DNA from: SVEL01 sp045126215
GTDB taxonomy: Bacteria > Bacillota > Clostridia > Lachnospirales > Lachnospiraceae
Assembly: GCA_045126215.1 (NCBI GenBank)
Contig: JBGVOD010000039.1
Coordinates: forward strand, 1 to 23,615
Direction: 5' to 3'
Length of the DNA stretch: 23,615 bases
Part shown: positions 14,368-22,178 of the stretch, piece by piece
Numbering within the stretch: position 1 is the stretch's first letter
Layout of the letters: the number at the start of each line of letters is the position of its first letter
Program-made: the position numbers and the translations under genes
Notes under the pieces: generated by a model
Databases searched by the model: none
Told to the model about the DNA's origin: nothing
What the model saw: only the letters and a program-made list of their open reading frames with translations

Positions 14368-15744
14368 ATGTTTAGTGTTGATACAATAGCAGCTATTGCA
14401 ACAGCAGTAAGTAATTCAGGAATAGGAATTATAAGAGTAAGTGGTGATGATGCCATAGAAGTTGTTGATAAATTATTTGTTTCTGCAAAGGGAAAAAAGT
14501 TAATAGATGCAAAGACGCATACAGTTCATTACGGACATATAGAGTTTGAAGGAAAAATAATAGATGAAGTATTGGTTACAGTTATGAAATCACCAAATAC
14601 TTATACAAGAGAAAATGTGTGTGAAGTAAATTGTCATGGTGGTGTAGTAGTAGTTAATAAAGTTTTTGATGCCATATTAAAAAGTGGTGCAAGGGTTGCT
14701 GAACCAGGAGAGTTTACAAAAAGAGCTTTTCTTAATGGAAGGATTGATTTATCACAGGCTGAAGCAGTAATTGATGTAATCAATTCAAAAAATGAGTATG
14801 CACTTAATAATTCAGTAAGACAGTTAAAAGGTAGTGTTTCAAAAAAAATAAAAAAAGTTAGAGAAGATATATTAAATGAGATTGCTTTTATTGAAGCTGC
14901 ACTTGATGACCCTGAACATATAAGTCTTGAAAATTATAGTGAAGAACTACTTCAAAAGACTGATAATATAATAGAAGTACTTGATAAACTTTTAAAATCA
15001 TCTGATAATGGTAAGGTTTTAAAAGAAGGAATAAGAACAGTTATTCTTGGAAAACCAAATGCCGGAAAGTCATCATTTTTGAATGCAATAATAGGTGAAG
15101 AAAGAGCAATTGTTACTGATATTGAAGGAACAACAAGAGATTCTCTTGAAGAAAGTATTAATATAGGTGGAATAAGCCTTTGTATGATTGATACAGCGGG
15201 AATAAGAGATACAGAAGATATAGTTGAAAAAATAGGTGTTGAAAGATCAAAAAAGTTAGCTGATGAAGCAGACTTAATTATATATATTATAGATTCATCA
15301 AAAAAACTTGATGAAAATGATTATGAAATTATGGACATAATCAAAGATAAAAAGTATATTGTACTTATGAATAAATCTGATTTGTATTCTAATGTAGATT
15401 TAAGTCAATTAGGATTTATTGATAAAGATAAAATTATTAATATCTCTGCAAAATATAATGAAGGAATTGATGATTTCTGTGAAAGAATTAAAGAGATGTT
15501 CTTCGAAGGCAATATAGATTTTAATAATGAAATATTTATTACAAATGCAAGACAAAAGAATGATATTTATGAGGCTTATAATAGTATAAAGCTTGTAAAA
15601 AATAGTATTGAAGATGGCATGCCGGAGGATTTCTTTTCCATAGATTTAATGAATGCATATGAATATCTTGGAAGAGTTATTGGTGAGTCACTTGAAGATG
15701 ATTTAGTAAATCAGATATTTAGCAAATTCTGTATGGGTAAGTAA
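14368..15744 (+). CDS. mnmE: tRNA modification GTPase MnmE
   Basis: The 458-aa product forms the MnmE-MnmG complex that makes 5-carboxymethylaminomethyl-type groups at wobble uridine 34. Order: N-terminal folate-binding domain (1-120), helical domain, inserted Ras-like G domain with P-loop GKPNAGKSS (228-236), GTTRDS, DTAGIRD (275-281) and NKSDL (335-339), and the C-terminal FCMGK, a variant of FC[IV]GK holding the functional cysteine. An in-frame TTG at 14353 gives five extra residues. The ATG at 14368 is chosen because GAGGAA lies 8 bases before it and the start then matches the family (FSVDTIAAIATA). mnmG follows 42 bases downstream. Confidence 0.97.
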   Translation: MFSVDTIAAIATAVSNSGIGIIRVSGDDAIEVVDKLFVSAKGKKLIDAKTHTVHYGHIEFEGKIIDEVLVTVMKSPNTYTRENVCEVNCHGGVVVVNKVFDAILKSGARVAEPGEFTKRAFLNGRIDLSQAEAVIDVINSKNEYALNNSVRQLKGSVSKKIKKVREDILNEIAFIEAALDDPEHISLENYSEELLQKTDNIIEVLDKLLKSSDNGKVLKEGIRTVILGKPNAGKSSFLNAIIGEERAIVTDIEGTTRDSLEESINIGGISLCMIDTAGIRDTEDIVEKIGVERSKKLADEADLIIYIIDSSKKLDENDYEIMDIIKDKKYIVLMNKSDLYSNVDLSQLGFIDKDKIINISAKYNEGIDDFCERIKEMFFEGNIDFNNEIFITNARQKNDIYEAYNSIKLVKNSIEDGMPEDFFSIDLMNAYEYLGRVIGESLEDDLVNQIFSKFCMGK

Positions 15745-15786
15745 TAAAGAAAAATTTGACATAGATACAGATGAAAGGATAAAAAG

Positions 15787-17685
15787 ATGCCTAGTTATTT
15801 GGAAGAAAGTTATGATGTTTTAGTTGTTGGAGCAGGACATGCAGGATGTGAAGCTGCACTTGCATCTGCAAGACTTGGTCTTAATACAGTTTTATTTACA
15901 GTTAGTGTGGATTCTATAGCATTAATGCCTTGTAATCCAAATGTAGGTGGAAGTTCAAAGGGTCATTTAGTTAGAGAAATTGATGCACTTGGTGGAGAAA
16001 TGGGAAAGAATATTGATAAGACATTTATCCAATCTAAGATGCTTAATAAATCAAAAGGACCAGCAGTTCATTCATTAAGAGCACAGGCAGATAAAAGAGA
16101 TTATTCTTCTGAAATGAGAAAAACTCTTGAAAGTACAGAAAATTTAACTATCAGACAGGCTGAAGTAAGTGAACTTTTGGTTGAAGAAGGAAAGATTGTT
16201 GGTGCAAAGACATATTCCGGAGCAACATATCATGTTAAGGCTGTTGTTTTATGTACAGGAACATATCTCAGGGCAAGATGTATATATGGTGATGTCAGCA
16301 ATCCAACAGGACCAAATGGTTTACAAGCTGCAAATCATCTAACAGATTCTCTTAAATCATTGGGTATAGAAATGTATAGATTTAAGACAGGAACACCTGC
16401 CAGAGTTGATAAGAGAAGTATTGATTTCTCAAAAATGGAAGAACAAAAAGGTGACGAAAGAGTAGTTCCTTTCTCATTTTCAACAGATCCTGAATCAGTA
16501 CAAAAGGAACAGGTATCCTGCTGGCTCACATATACAAATGAAGAAACTCATAAGATTATTAGGGACAACATTGGTAGAAGTCCATTATTTTCTGGAATGA
16601 TAGAAGGAACAGGACCAAGATATTGCCCTTCTATTGAGGATAAAGTTGTAAAATTTGCTGATAAAGATAGACATCAGGTATTTATAGAACCTGAAGGATT
16701 GTATACAAACGAAATGTATCTTGGAGGAATGTCAAGTTCACTTCCTGAAGATGTTCAATATGCTATGTATAAGACAGTTCCAGGACTTGAAAATGTTAAA
16801 ATTGTAAGAAATGCATATGCAATTGAATACGATTGTATCAACCCAAGACAGCTTCTCCCAACACTTGAGTTCAAGAATATTAAGGGTTTATTTAGTGGAG
16901 GACAGTTTAATGGAAGTTCAGGATATGAGGAAGCAGCAGCTCAGGGTATAATTGCCGGAATAAATGCAGCACTTGAAGTCCTTGGAAAAGAACAGATAAT
17001 TATCGATAGATCTGAAGGATATATTGGTGTATTAATTGATGATCTGGTTACAAAGGAAAATCATGAACCATATAGAATGATGACTTCAAGAGCAGAATAT
17101 AGATTACTTCTTCGTCAGGACAATGCTGATCTTAGATTAACGAAGATAGGTCATAAGGTAGGCCTTGTATCTGATGAAGTATATAACAGAGTTGAGTGGA
17201 AGAGAGAAAAGATAGCAAGTGAGATAGAAAGACTTACTAATTCTTTAGTTGGTGCAAATAAGGAAATACAGGAATTTCTTGAAAGACATAATAGTGCAAC
17301 TCTTAAAACAGGTAGTAATCTTGCAGAACTTATTCGTCGTCCGGAGCTTAATTATGAGATGTTAGCTGAATTAGACCCTGAAAGGGAAGAATTACCAGAC
17401 GATGTTATTGAACAGATAAATATTGAAATAAAATATGATGGCTATATTAAGAGACAACAAAAGCAGGTTGAATCTTTCAAAAAACTAGAAGGAAAGAAGT
17501 TGGATAAAGACTTCGATTATTCAGAAGTATCAGGTCTTAGAAAAGAGGCTATACAGAAGCTTAATATGTATAAACCTCTTTCAATTGGACAGGCATCACG
17601 TATTTCAGGTGTTTCTCCAGCAGATATTTCAGTTCTTTTAGTATTTCTTGAACAATTAAAGCATAAGAGGAATAACAATGACTGA
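15787..17685 (+). CDS. mnmG: tRNA uridine-5-carboxymethylaminomethyl modification enzyme MnmG
   Basis: The 632-aa FAD enzyme partners MnmE. The dinucleotide-binding motif VVGAGHAGCEAALASARLG lies at 13-31. Family blocks PCNPNVGGSSKGHLVREID and KGPAVHSLRAQADK follow, with the second FAD block GLFSGGQFNGSSGYEEAAAQ in the middle. The C-terminal helical domain ends with the usual ISGVSPADISVLLVFLEQ. GAAAGGA precedes the ATG. The last 8 bases overlap rsmG (ATGACTGA), so translation is coupled. Confidence 0.98.
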   Translation: MPSYLEESYDVLVVGAGHAGCEAALASARLGLNTVLFTVSVDSIALMPCNPNVGGSSKGHLVREIDALGGEMGKNIDKTFIQSKMLNKSKGPAVHSLRAQADKRDYSSEMRKTLESTENLTIRQAEVSELLVEEGKIVGAKTYSGATYHVKAVVLCTGTYLRARCIYGDVSNPTGPNGLQAANHLTDSLKSLGIEMYRFKTGTPARVDKRSIDFSKMEEQKGDERVVPFSFSTDPESVQKEQVSCWLTYTNEETHKIIRDNIGRSPLFSGMIEGTGPRYCPSIEDKVVKFADKDRHQVFIEPEGLYTNEMYLGGMSSSLPEDVQYAMYKTVPGLENVKIVRNAYAIEYDCINPRQLLPTLEFKNIKGLFSGGQFNGSSGYEEAAAQGIIAGINAALEVLGKEQIIIDRSEGYIGVLIDDLVTKENHEPYRMMTSRAEYRLLLRQDNADLRLTKIGHKVGLVSDEVYNRVEWKREKIASEIERLTNSLVGANKEIQEFLERHNSATLKTGSNLAELIRRPELNYEMLAELDPEREELPDDVIEQINIEIKYDGYIKRQQKQVESFKKLEGKKLDKDFDYSEVSGLRKEAIQKLNMYKPLSIGQASRISGVSPADISVLLVFLEQLKHKRNNND

Positions 17686-18520
17686 GAAGAAAGAAAAAAA
17701 TAGAGAGGACTTTGATAATAAAATATATGATGAAATCAATATTCATTCAATAAATATTGAAGATAAAAAGTATTCTGAAGGTCTTGAAATATTAAAAGAG
17801 GGATTTAAATCTTTTAATATTATTTATGATGATCTTATGATAAAGAAACTAATAGTTTTCTATGAAATGCTTGTGGAAAAAAATAAAGTAATGAATCTTA
17901 CTGGAATAACAGAGTTTAAAGAAGTTGTGATTAAGCACTTTCTTGATAGTATTTCTATTGTAAAGGTTTGTGATGAATTTCTTAAAATCAGAGAATGTGA
18001 TTCTAGAGATTCATATAAAGTTATTGATGTTGGAACAGGTGCCGGTTTTCCAGGTATCCCTCTAAAAATCGTTTTTCCTGAACTTAAAATCACATTGCTT
18101 GACTCTTTAAATAAAAGACTTGTATTTTTGAATGAAGTTATTGATAGACTTGCACTTGATGATATTGAAACTGTACATGGCAGGTGTGAAGAACTTGCAA
18201 AGAATAAACTTTACAGAGAAAAATTTGATTACTGTGTATCAAGAGCTGTTGCAAATCTATCATCTTTAAATGAACTCTGCCTTGGATTTGTTAAGAAAAA
18301 TGGTGTGTTTGTATCCTATAAGGGGAAAAATGGTGATGAAGAAATATCAGAAGCCACTAAGAGTATAAAACTTATGGGTGGAAAATTAAAGAGTAAAGAA
18401 TATTTTAAACTTGCAAACACGGATATGGAAAGAGTGTTTATAGTAATTGAAAAAATTGAAAATACACCGGCAAGATTTCCTAGAAAATCAGGAATGCCAA
18501 CTAAAGAGCCTTTGGGATAA
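17678..18520 (+). CDS. rsmG: 16S rRNA (guanine-N7) methyltransferase RsmG
   Basis: The 280-aa product methylates N7 of G527 (E. coli numbering) in 16S rRNA using S-adenosylmethionine. Family features are MNLTGIT (72-78), HFLDS (87-91), the SAM-binding VIDVGTGAGFPGIPL (115-129), a conserved CVSRAVANL segment, and the C-terminal FPRKSGMPTKEPL. Typical proteins have about 240 residues. The extra length is mainly a charged N-terminal extension (about 1-33), which no alternative start removes. AGAGGAA lies about 8 bases before the ATG, which sits inside the mnmG stop region. Confidence 0.96.
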   Translation: MTEKKEKNREDFDNKIYDEINIHSINIEDKKYSEGLEILKEGFKSFNIIYDDLMIKKLIVFYEMLVEKNKVMNLTGITEFKEVVIKHFLDSISIVKVCDEFLKIRECDSRDSYKVIDVGTGAGFPGIPLKIVFPELKITLLDSLNKRLVFLNEVIDRLALDDIETVHGRCEELAKNKLYREKFDYCVSRAVANLSSLNELCLGFVKKNGVFVSYKGKNGDEEISEATKSIKLMGGKLKSKEYFKLANTDMERVFIVIEKIENTPARFPRKSGMPTKEPLG

Positions 18521-18525
18521 AGAGT

Positions 18526-18568
18526 AAAAAAAGGTATCTTCTAGAATTCTAGAAGATACCTTTTGACA
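18526..18568. terminator. Perfect 36-bp palindrome, bidirectional terminator
   Basis: Positions 18529-18564 form a perfect inverted repeat centred on GAATTC (18544-18549). On the plus strand it ends in CCTTTTGACA, 8 bases after the rsmG stop. On the minus strand it ends in CCTTTTTTT, about 50 bases after the stop of the convergent hydrolase gene. It can therefore terminate both transcripts; the longer U-tract favours the minus direction. Confidence 0.85.
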
Positions 18569-18615
18569 TCCTAATATTATAAAGAAAATACTCTCTGAGG
18601 ATGTATTTATTTTTC

Positions 18616-19557
18616 CTAGTTCATGTATGTTTTTATTGCATTCAAAAATTCTTTAGGTTGTTCAATTTGTGGAAAATGTTTAGAATTATTAATCATTACA
18701 GTTTCAATTGCTGGATTAAATTCCTGGTATTCCATAAATATTTCTGAAATGTTTTTTTCGTCTTCTCCACCAATTATTACAATACTATTATTTATTTCTT
18801 TAATGGCATGGGAAATATTAACATTTGTATAGTTTGCAGAGATACTTGCAAATAAGTATTTTGATGTCATAGTTCCATAATGAGATGCATCATAAAAATG
18901 TTTTACTTCTTTTGAACTAACTCTTTTTGAAAAATATTCTCTATCTGCAAGCTTTCTGTAGCTTGATTTTGAATTACATATATTAAATACGGTTGTTCCA
19001 ATTAATGGCATCTCAATTAAAAGTTTTGTTAGTTTTTTATTTGTTGCCATAGAGGAATTAAGTACTATTGATTCAGGATTGATAATAGCAATTTTATCAA
19101 AAAGTGTATCATCGTTATAACAAGCCATAATAACAAATTTAGAAGATGAACCTGTACATACCACATCTGTTCTTTTTCCAATAACATTCTTCACAAAATC
19201 AGTAATCATCTGAACATATAAAAAATTTGTATATGTGAAAGCTGGTTTATCTGATCTGCCGCATCCAAGTAAATCTATAGTATAAACAGTATTGGTTTTG
19301 GAATATTCACTTACTATTTTATTCCATTCTAAATCACTACCACCACAAGATAATTCATGGACAAGAAGAACAGGATTTCCTTCGCCTTGTTTTGTATAGA
19401 AAATATTACCAAATCTCCATTCATATTTAGCTGCATTTACATCTGTTAATGCAGATTTTGCATTCGCAAGAAGATTTATTGTTCTATTAATTACATAAAT
19501 TGTTCCAGCTGTAATAGATGATAAGACAGCTATTTGAAATAACTTATTATTTTTCAC
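18616..19557 (-). CDS. Membrane-anchored alpha/beta hydrolase-like protein
   Basis: The 313-aa product starts with a short basic stretch and one transmembrane helix (about 6-25) and then has an alpha/beta hydrolase fold. PVLLVHELSCGGSDLEW carries the oxyanion-type segment and YTIDLLGCGRSDKP the next strand. The nucleophile elbow reads CTGSSSKF (S138), lacking the second glycine of GxSxG; GGEDEKN holds the likely acid and SKHFPQIEQP the histidine (H294). Substrate is unknown. A GTG start at 19557 is chosen because GGAGG lies 8 bases upstream; that sequence overlaps the in-frame ATG at 19572, which would add five residues. It is convergent to rsmG and divergent from the kinase gene. Confidence 0.8.
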   Translation of the reverse strand: MKNNKLFQIAVLSSITAGTIYVINRTINLLANAKSALTDVNAAKYEWRFGNIFYTKQGEGNPVLLVHELSCGGSDLEWNKIVSEYSKTNTVYTIDLLGCGRSDKPAFTYTNFLYVQMITDFVKNVIGKRTDVVCTGSSSKFVIMACYNDDTLFDKIAIINPESIVLNSSMATNKKLTKLLIEMPLIGTTVFNICNSKSSYRKLADREYFSKRVSSKEVKHFYDASHYGTMTSKYLFASISANYTNVNISHAIKEINNSIVIIGGEDEKNISEIFMEYQEFNPAIETVMINNSKHFPQIEQPKEFLNAIKTYMN

Positions 19558-19684
19558 GCGATTTGCCTCCATTGATTAAAAATATAAGAATAAATTTAAT
19601 TTTAAAAACACTTTTATTTTATTATACTTTATTATTTAATAAATATAAAGACTTTTTGAAAATATTGTGTTACAATGCTAGTAG

Positions 19685-19690
19685 TATAAT
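19685..19690 (+). promoter_or_regulatory. Possible -10 element for the two-component operon
   Basis: TATAAT at 19685-19690 lies 30 bases before the kinase ATG. No good -35 is found at 16-18 bases upstream (the best is TATTGT at 16), so an activator may be needed or initiation may use the nearby TACAAT. Confidence 0.4.
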
Positions 19691-19720
19691 GTTCGGATAA
19701 CATAGTACACGGAGGAAATT

Positions 19721-20758
19721 ATGGAAGATTTTACAAAATCAGAAAGGTACTTGAAAAATAGATTAGTTAAGCTTATTGATGAAAAAACTATACTCGTTTC
19801 AAAAATTAATAATATTGAAATTCAGATAGAAGAGATTGATTTGAAAATTAATGAAATAAGCAAAGATGTAGATAATTCATTTGAAATCTTTTCACCACAC
19901 GCAAAGAAAAATGATTTTATACGCGACGAAATAGACAAACTTAAAGAGAGTAAAAAAGATTTATTGGAAACATATGATAATCTGAATAAACATTCAGAAC
20001 TTCTAGATGAAGATATAGCAATTATTAAGGATGCTCTGGGAGAAGACACTGATTATGATGATGAAGATATTATATCATTAAAGGTTAATAACTTAGAAAG
20101 TGAGTATTCTGAAAATAACATTGGTATAAAAATTTTAGAGGACCAGGAATCAGAAAGAAAGAGAATTGCAAATGAGTTGCATGATTCAACAATTCAAGTA
20201 CTTACTAATTTGGTACATAAATGTGAAATTATTTCCAGATTTATAAATGTTGATTCAGTTAGAGCTAAATTAGAATTAGAAATTATGGCAAAGACACTTC
20301 GTGAATCAATAGATGAAATGAGAAATATTATTTATGATTTAAGACCAATGTCTATGGATGATTTGTCATTTGATGAATGTATGCATAATGTGGTTGATAG
20401 ATTTGACAAATCCTGTGATATTGAATTTTCATATAATGTAAAGGGAAGAGTTAAAAAAATAACTAATATAAAAGCTTCAACAATTATCAGAGTAGTTAAA
20501 GAAGCCATAAATAATAGTATTCATCATTCTGAATGTAAAAAAATAGATGTTTGTGTAGAATTTATGGAAGATACATTAAAAATTGTAGTACAAGATGATG
20601 GAAAAGGTTTTGATGTTGAAAGTATTGTTAATAAGGAAAAAAATAATTTTGGAATTACAATAATGAAAGAAAGAATCTATTTGCTTAATGGAAGTCTTTC
20701 AATTGAAAGCGAAAATGAAAAAGGTACAAAAGTTGTTATTGAAATACCAGTAGAATAA
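19721..20758 (+). CDS. DegS-like cytoplasmic sensor histidine kinase
   Basis: The 345-aa product has no transmembrane helix. Residues 1-105 are predicted coiled coil by their heptad-like charged pattern. A HisKA_3 dimerisation domain follows, with phospho-accepting H154 in ERKRIANELHDSTIQVLTN, the DLRPMSMDDL motif (206-215), and a HATPase domain with N-box VVKEAINNSIHHS (258-270), DDGKGF (292-297) and FGITIMKER. This layout is that of DegS, which senses intracellular signals and phosphorylates DegU. GGAGG lies 5 bases before the ATG. Its partner regulator follows after 30 bases. The input signal cannot be read from the sequence. Confidence 0.9.
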   Translation: MEDFTKSERYLKNRLVKLIDEKTILVSKINNIEIQIEEIDLKINEISKDVDNSFEIFSPHAKKNDFIRDEIDKLKESKKDLLETYDNLNKHSELLDEDIAIIKDALGEDTDYDDEDIISLKVNNLESEYSENNIGIKILEDQESERKRIANELHDSTIQVLTNLVHKCEIISRFINVDSVRAKLELEIMAKTLRESIDEMRNIIYDLRPMSMDDLSFDECMHNVVDRFDKSCDIEFSYNVKGRVKKITNIKASTIIRVVKEAINNSIHHSECKKIDVCVEFMEDTLKIVVQDDGKGFDVESIVNKEKNNFGITIMKERIYLLNGSLSIESENEKGTKVVIEIPVE

Positions 20759-20788
20759 ATTACTTTTAATATTCGGAGGATGACGAAA

Positions 20789-21433
20789 ATGAGTGTTAAG
20801 ATATTATTAGTTGATGATCATTCAATGGTAAGAGAAGGTCTTAAACAGTTAATTGAATTTGAACATGATTTTATAGTTATTGGAGAAGCTGCTAATGGAG
20901 AACAGGCTTTAGAAAAAATTGAAAAGCTTAAACCTGATATTGTCATGTTAGATATAAATATGCCGAAGATGAATGGCATTGATACTTTGAAAATTATAAA
21001 AGAAAGAAAATATAATACTAAAGTTATATTGCTTACAATTCATAATGAGGTTGAATATTTAATTAAAGCAATTGAAATTGGATGTGAAGGATATCTCCTA
21101 AAGGATTCAAATTCTATAGTTTTAAGAAGAGCAATTAAAACTGTATATGCAGGTGAAACATTTATTCAACCTTCAATTATTCCAACATTGAATGCTGGAT
21201 TAACAGAAAAATCAAAAAGCAGTGATAAACTCTCTACATTAACAAGAAGAGAACTTGAGGTACTTAAACTTATTGCAGAAGGATTGTTTAATAAAGAAAT
21301 TGCTTCAAGGCTGGATATAAGTGAAAGAACAGTTAAAAATCATATTTCAAATATATTTAAGAAAATAGAAGTTTCAGACAGAACTCAGGCTGCAGTATTT
21401 GCAATAAGAAATGATGTTGTAAAAATTATTTAA
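20789..21433 (+). CDS. DegU/NarL-family response regulator
   Basis: The 214-aa product has a receiver domain with acidic pocket LLVDDHS (6-12), phospho-acceptor D55 in VMLDINMP, T83 and K105 (GYLLKDS). A LuxR-type helix-turn-helix (151-201, LTRRELEVLKLIAEG...IASRLDISERTVKNHISNI) follows. It should bind DNA as a phosphorylation-dependent dimer. The frame is open to an ATG at 20780, but that codon abuts GGAGG (20775-20779). The ATG at 20789 has 9-base spacing and matches the family start, so it is chosen. It is cotranscribed with the DegS-like kinase and ends 14 bases before a palindrome that contains a parS site. Confidence 0.93.
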   Translation: MSVKILLVDDHSMVREGLKQLIEFEHDFIVIGEAANGEQALEKIEKLKPDIVMLDINMPKMNGIDTLKIIKERKYNTKVILLTIHNEVEYLIKAIEIGCEGYLLKDSNSIVLRRAIKTVYAGETFIQPSIIPTLNAGLTEKSKSSDKLSTLTRRELEVLKLIAEGLFNKEIASRLDISERTVKNHISNIFKKIEVSDRTQAAVFAIRNDVVKII

Positions 21434-21447
21434 TATAATAGAAAACC

Positions 21448-21490
21448 ATTCTTATAAATGTTTCACGTGAAACATTTATAAGAATTTTTA
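21448..21490 (+). terminator. 38-bp perfect palindrome with T-tract, terminator of the two-component operon
   Basis: Positions 21448-21485 are a perfect inverted repeat (19-bp arms) centred on CACGTG. A short T-run (21486-21490) follows on the plus strand. The hairpin starts 14 bases after the response-regulator stop. Its middle 16 bp are an exact parS site. Confidence 0.7.
21459..21474. other. parS: parS centromere site 1 (exact)
   Basis: TGTTTCACGTGAAACA matches the 16-bp parS consensus used by chromosomal ParB/Spo0J in Firmicutes and most other bacteria. ParB nucleates here and spreads to recruit SMC and to move origins apart. It lies about 10-12 kb from oriC, the usual zone. Confidence 0.93.
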
Positions 21491-21528
21491 AAATATGGTA
21501 AAAAATTTTCACCTATATTTATGATATG

Positions 21529-21589
21529 AGGGTCAATAAGTTAGAGTTCTTATTCTAAAAGAAGGAGGGAATTTTAGTCTTTTGACCCT
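21529..21589 (+). other. Possible structured leader upstream of the 128-codon gene
   Basis: AGGGTCAA (21529-21536) pairs perfectly with TTGACCCT (21582-21589). Inside the loop, TTAGA (21541-21545) pairs with TCTAA (21552-21556), and the rest includes an AAGGAGGGAA stretch (21562-21571) that looks like a Shine-Dalgarno sequence with no start codon at usual distance. No U-tract follows. A TATAAT lies at 21595-21600, so part of this could instead be promoter or operator DNA. I do not recognise a known RNA family. Confidence 0.35.
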
Positions 21590-21650
21590 TGTATTATAAT
21601 AATATTAGATAAAAAATGTATTATAGAATATATCAAAAAGGAGATAGAAA

Positions 21651-22037
21651 ATGTATTTAGTTGGTGTAAAAGAAGATAATGGATGGCTAATATCAAGATG
21701 GAATCTTACATATAAAGTGGGATGGAAACATATATGTAAAGGAATATCTTCAGTTTATGAGTATTATGATAAACCGGAAGTATTGACCAATAATGTGATA
21801 ATTGATATTGATTCTAAAGATGAAATCTTAAATATAGAGGAAAATAGTAATCTAACATTAAGAGGAATTTCAAAAATTATAAAAGTACCAGTGATGATTA
21901 CATTTATTAACCAAACTCAGATTGTAGAAGTAAACGTCCCTATGATGGGTGAAGAATTTTCAACTGCAGATTATGAAAAATTCAACACTTCACTTTGTCA
22001 GTATATGGATAGTATTGAATTAGCAATGTATAGATAA
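21651..22037 (+). CDS. Hypothetical protein between two parS sites
   Basis: A 128-aa frame preceded by AAGGAG at 7 bases. I do not recognise a family. The sequence alternates short hydrophobic strands (MYLVGV, NNVIIDID, VPVMITFIN) and polar turns, with an aromatic-rich N-terminal part (WLISRWNLTYKVGWKHICK). There is no signal peptide or transmembrane helix, so it is probably a small soluble, beta-rich protein. Codon use and base composition match the neighbouring genes, and the frame is well preceded and terminated, so it is likely a real gene. It has its own 217-base upstream region and ends 3 bases before the second parS site. Confidence 0.75.
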   Translation: MYLVGVKEDNGWLISRWNLTYKVGWKHICKGISSVYEYYDKPEVLTNNVIIDIDSKDEILNIEENSNLTLRGISKIIKVPVMITFINQTQIVEVNVPMMGEEFSTADYEKFNTSLCQYMDSIELAMYR

Positions 22038-22062
22038 AAGTGTTTCACGTGAAACTTTTTTA
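22036..22062 (+). terminator. Hairpin with T-run overlapping parS site 2
   Basis: The CACGTG-centred inverted repeat GTTTCAC/GTGAAAC extends through one T-T mismatch and one G-T pair to AAAA/TTTT and runs into a six-T tract (22056-22061). It begins at the stop codon of the preceding gene, so it probably ends that transcript. Confidence 0.65.
22041..22056. other. parS: parS centromere site 2 (15/16)
   Basis: TGTTTCACGTGAAACT differs from the consensus only in the last base and shares the 14-bp palindromic core GTTTCACGTGAAAC with site 1, 582 bp away. Single mismatches at outer positions are tolerated among known chromosomal parS sites. Confidence 0.85.
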
Positions 22063-22133
22063 ATATGCATAAAGTATTTTGAATTAAAGAAAAAATATAT
22101 AAATTACTGTTGTTATATATTTTCTCTTATTTA

Positions 22134-22142
22134 TGTTATAAT
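22134..22142 (+). promoter_or_regulatory. Extended -10 promoter of the GNAT gene
   Basis: TGTTATAAT combines the TGn extension (22134-22136) with a perfect TATAAT (22137-22142). No good -35 is seen at 17 bases, which extended -10 promoters do not need. The GNAT start codon is 37 bases downstream. Confidence 0.55.
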
Positions 22143-22178
22143 GCTTATATGTATAAATAAGAATTTGCGGAGGAAAAT

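Noticed and set aside
21582..21610. TTGACC as -35 element for the 128-codon gene
   Set aside because: The nearby TATAAT (21595-21600) is only 7 bases away, and at 17 bases the sequence TTAGAT is a poor -10.
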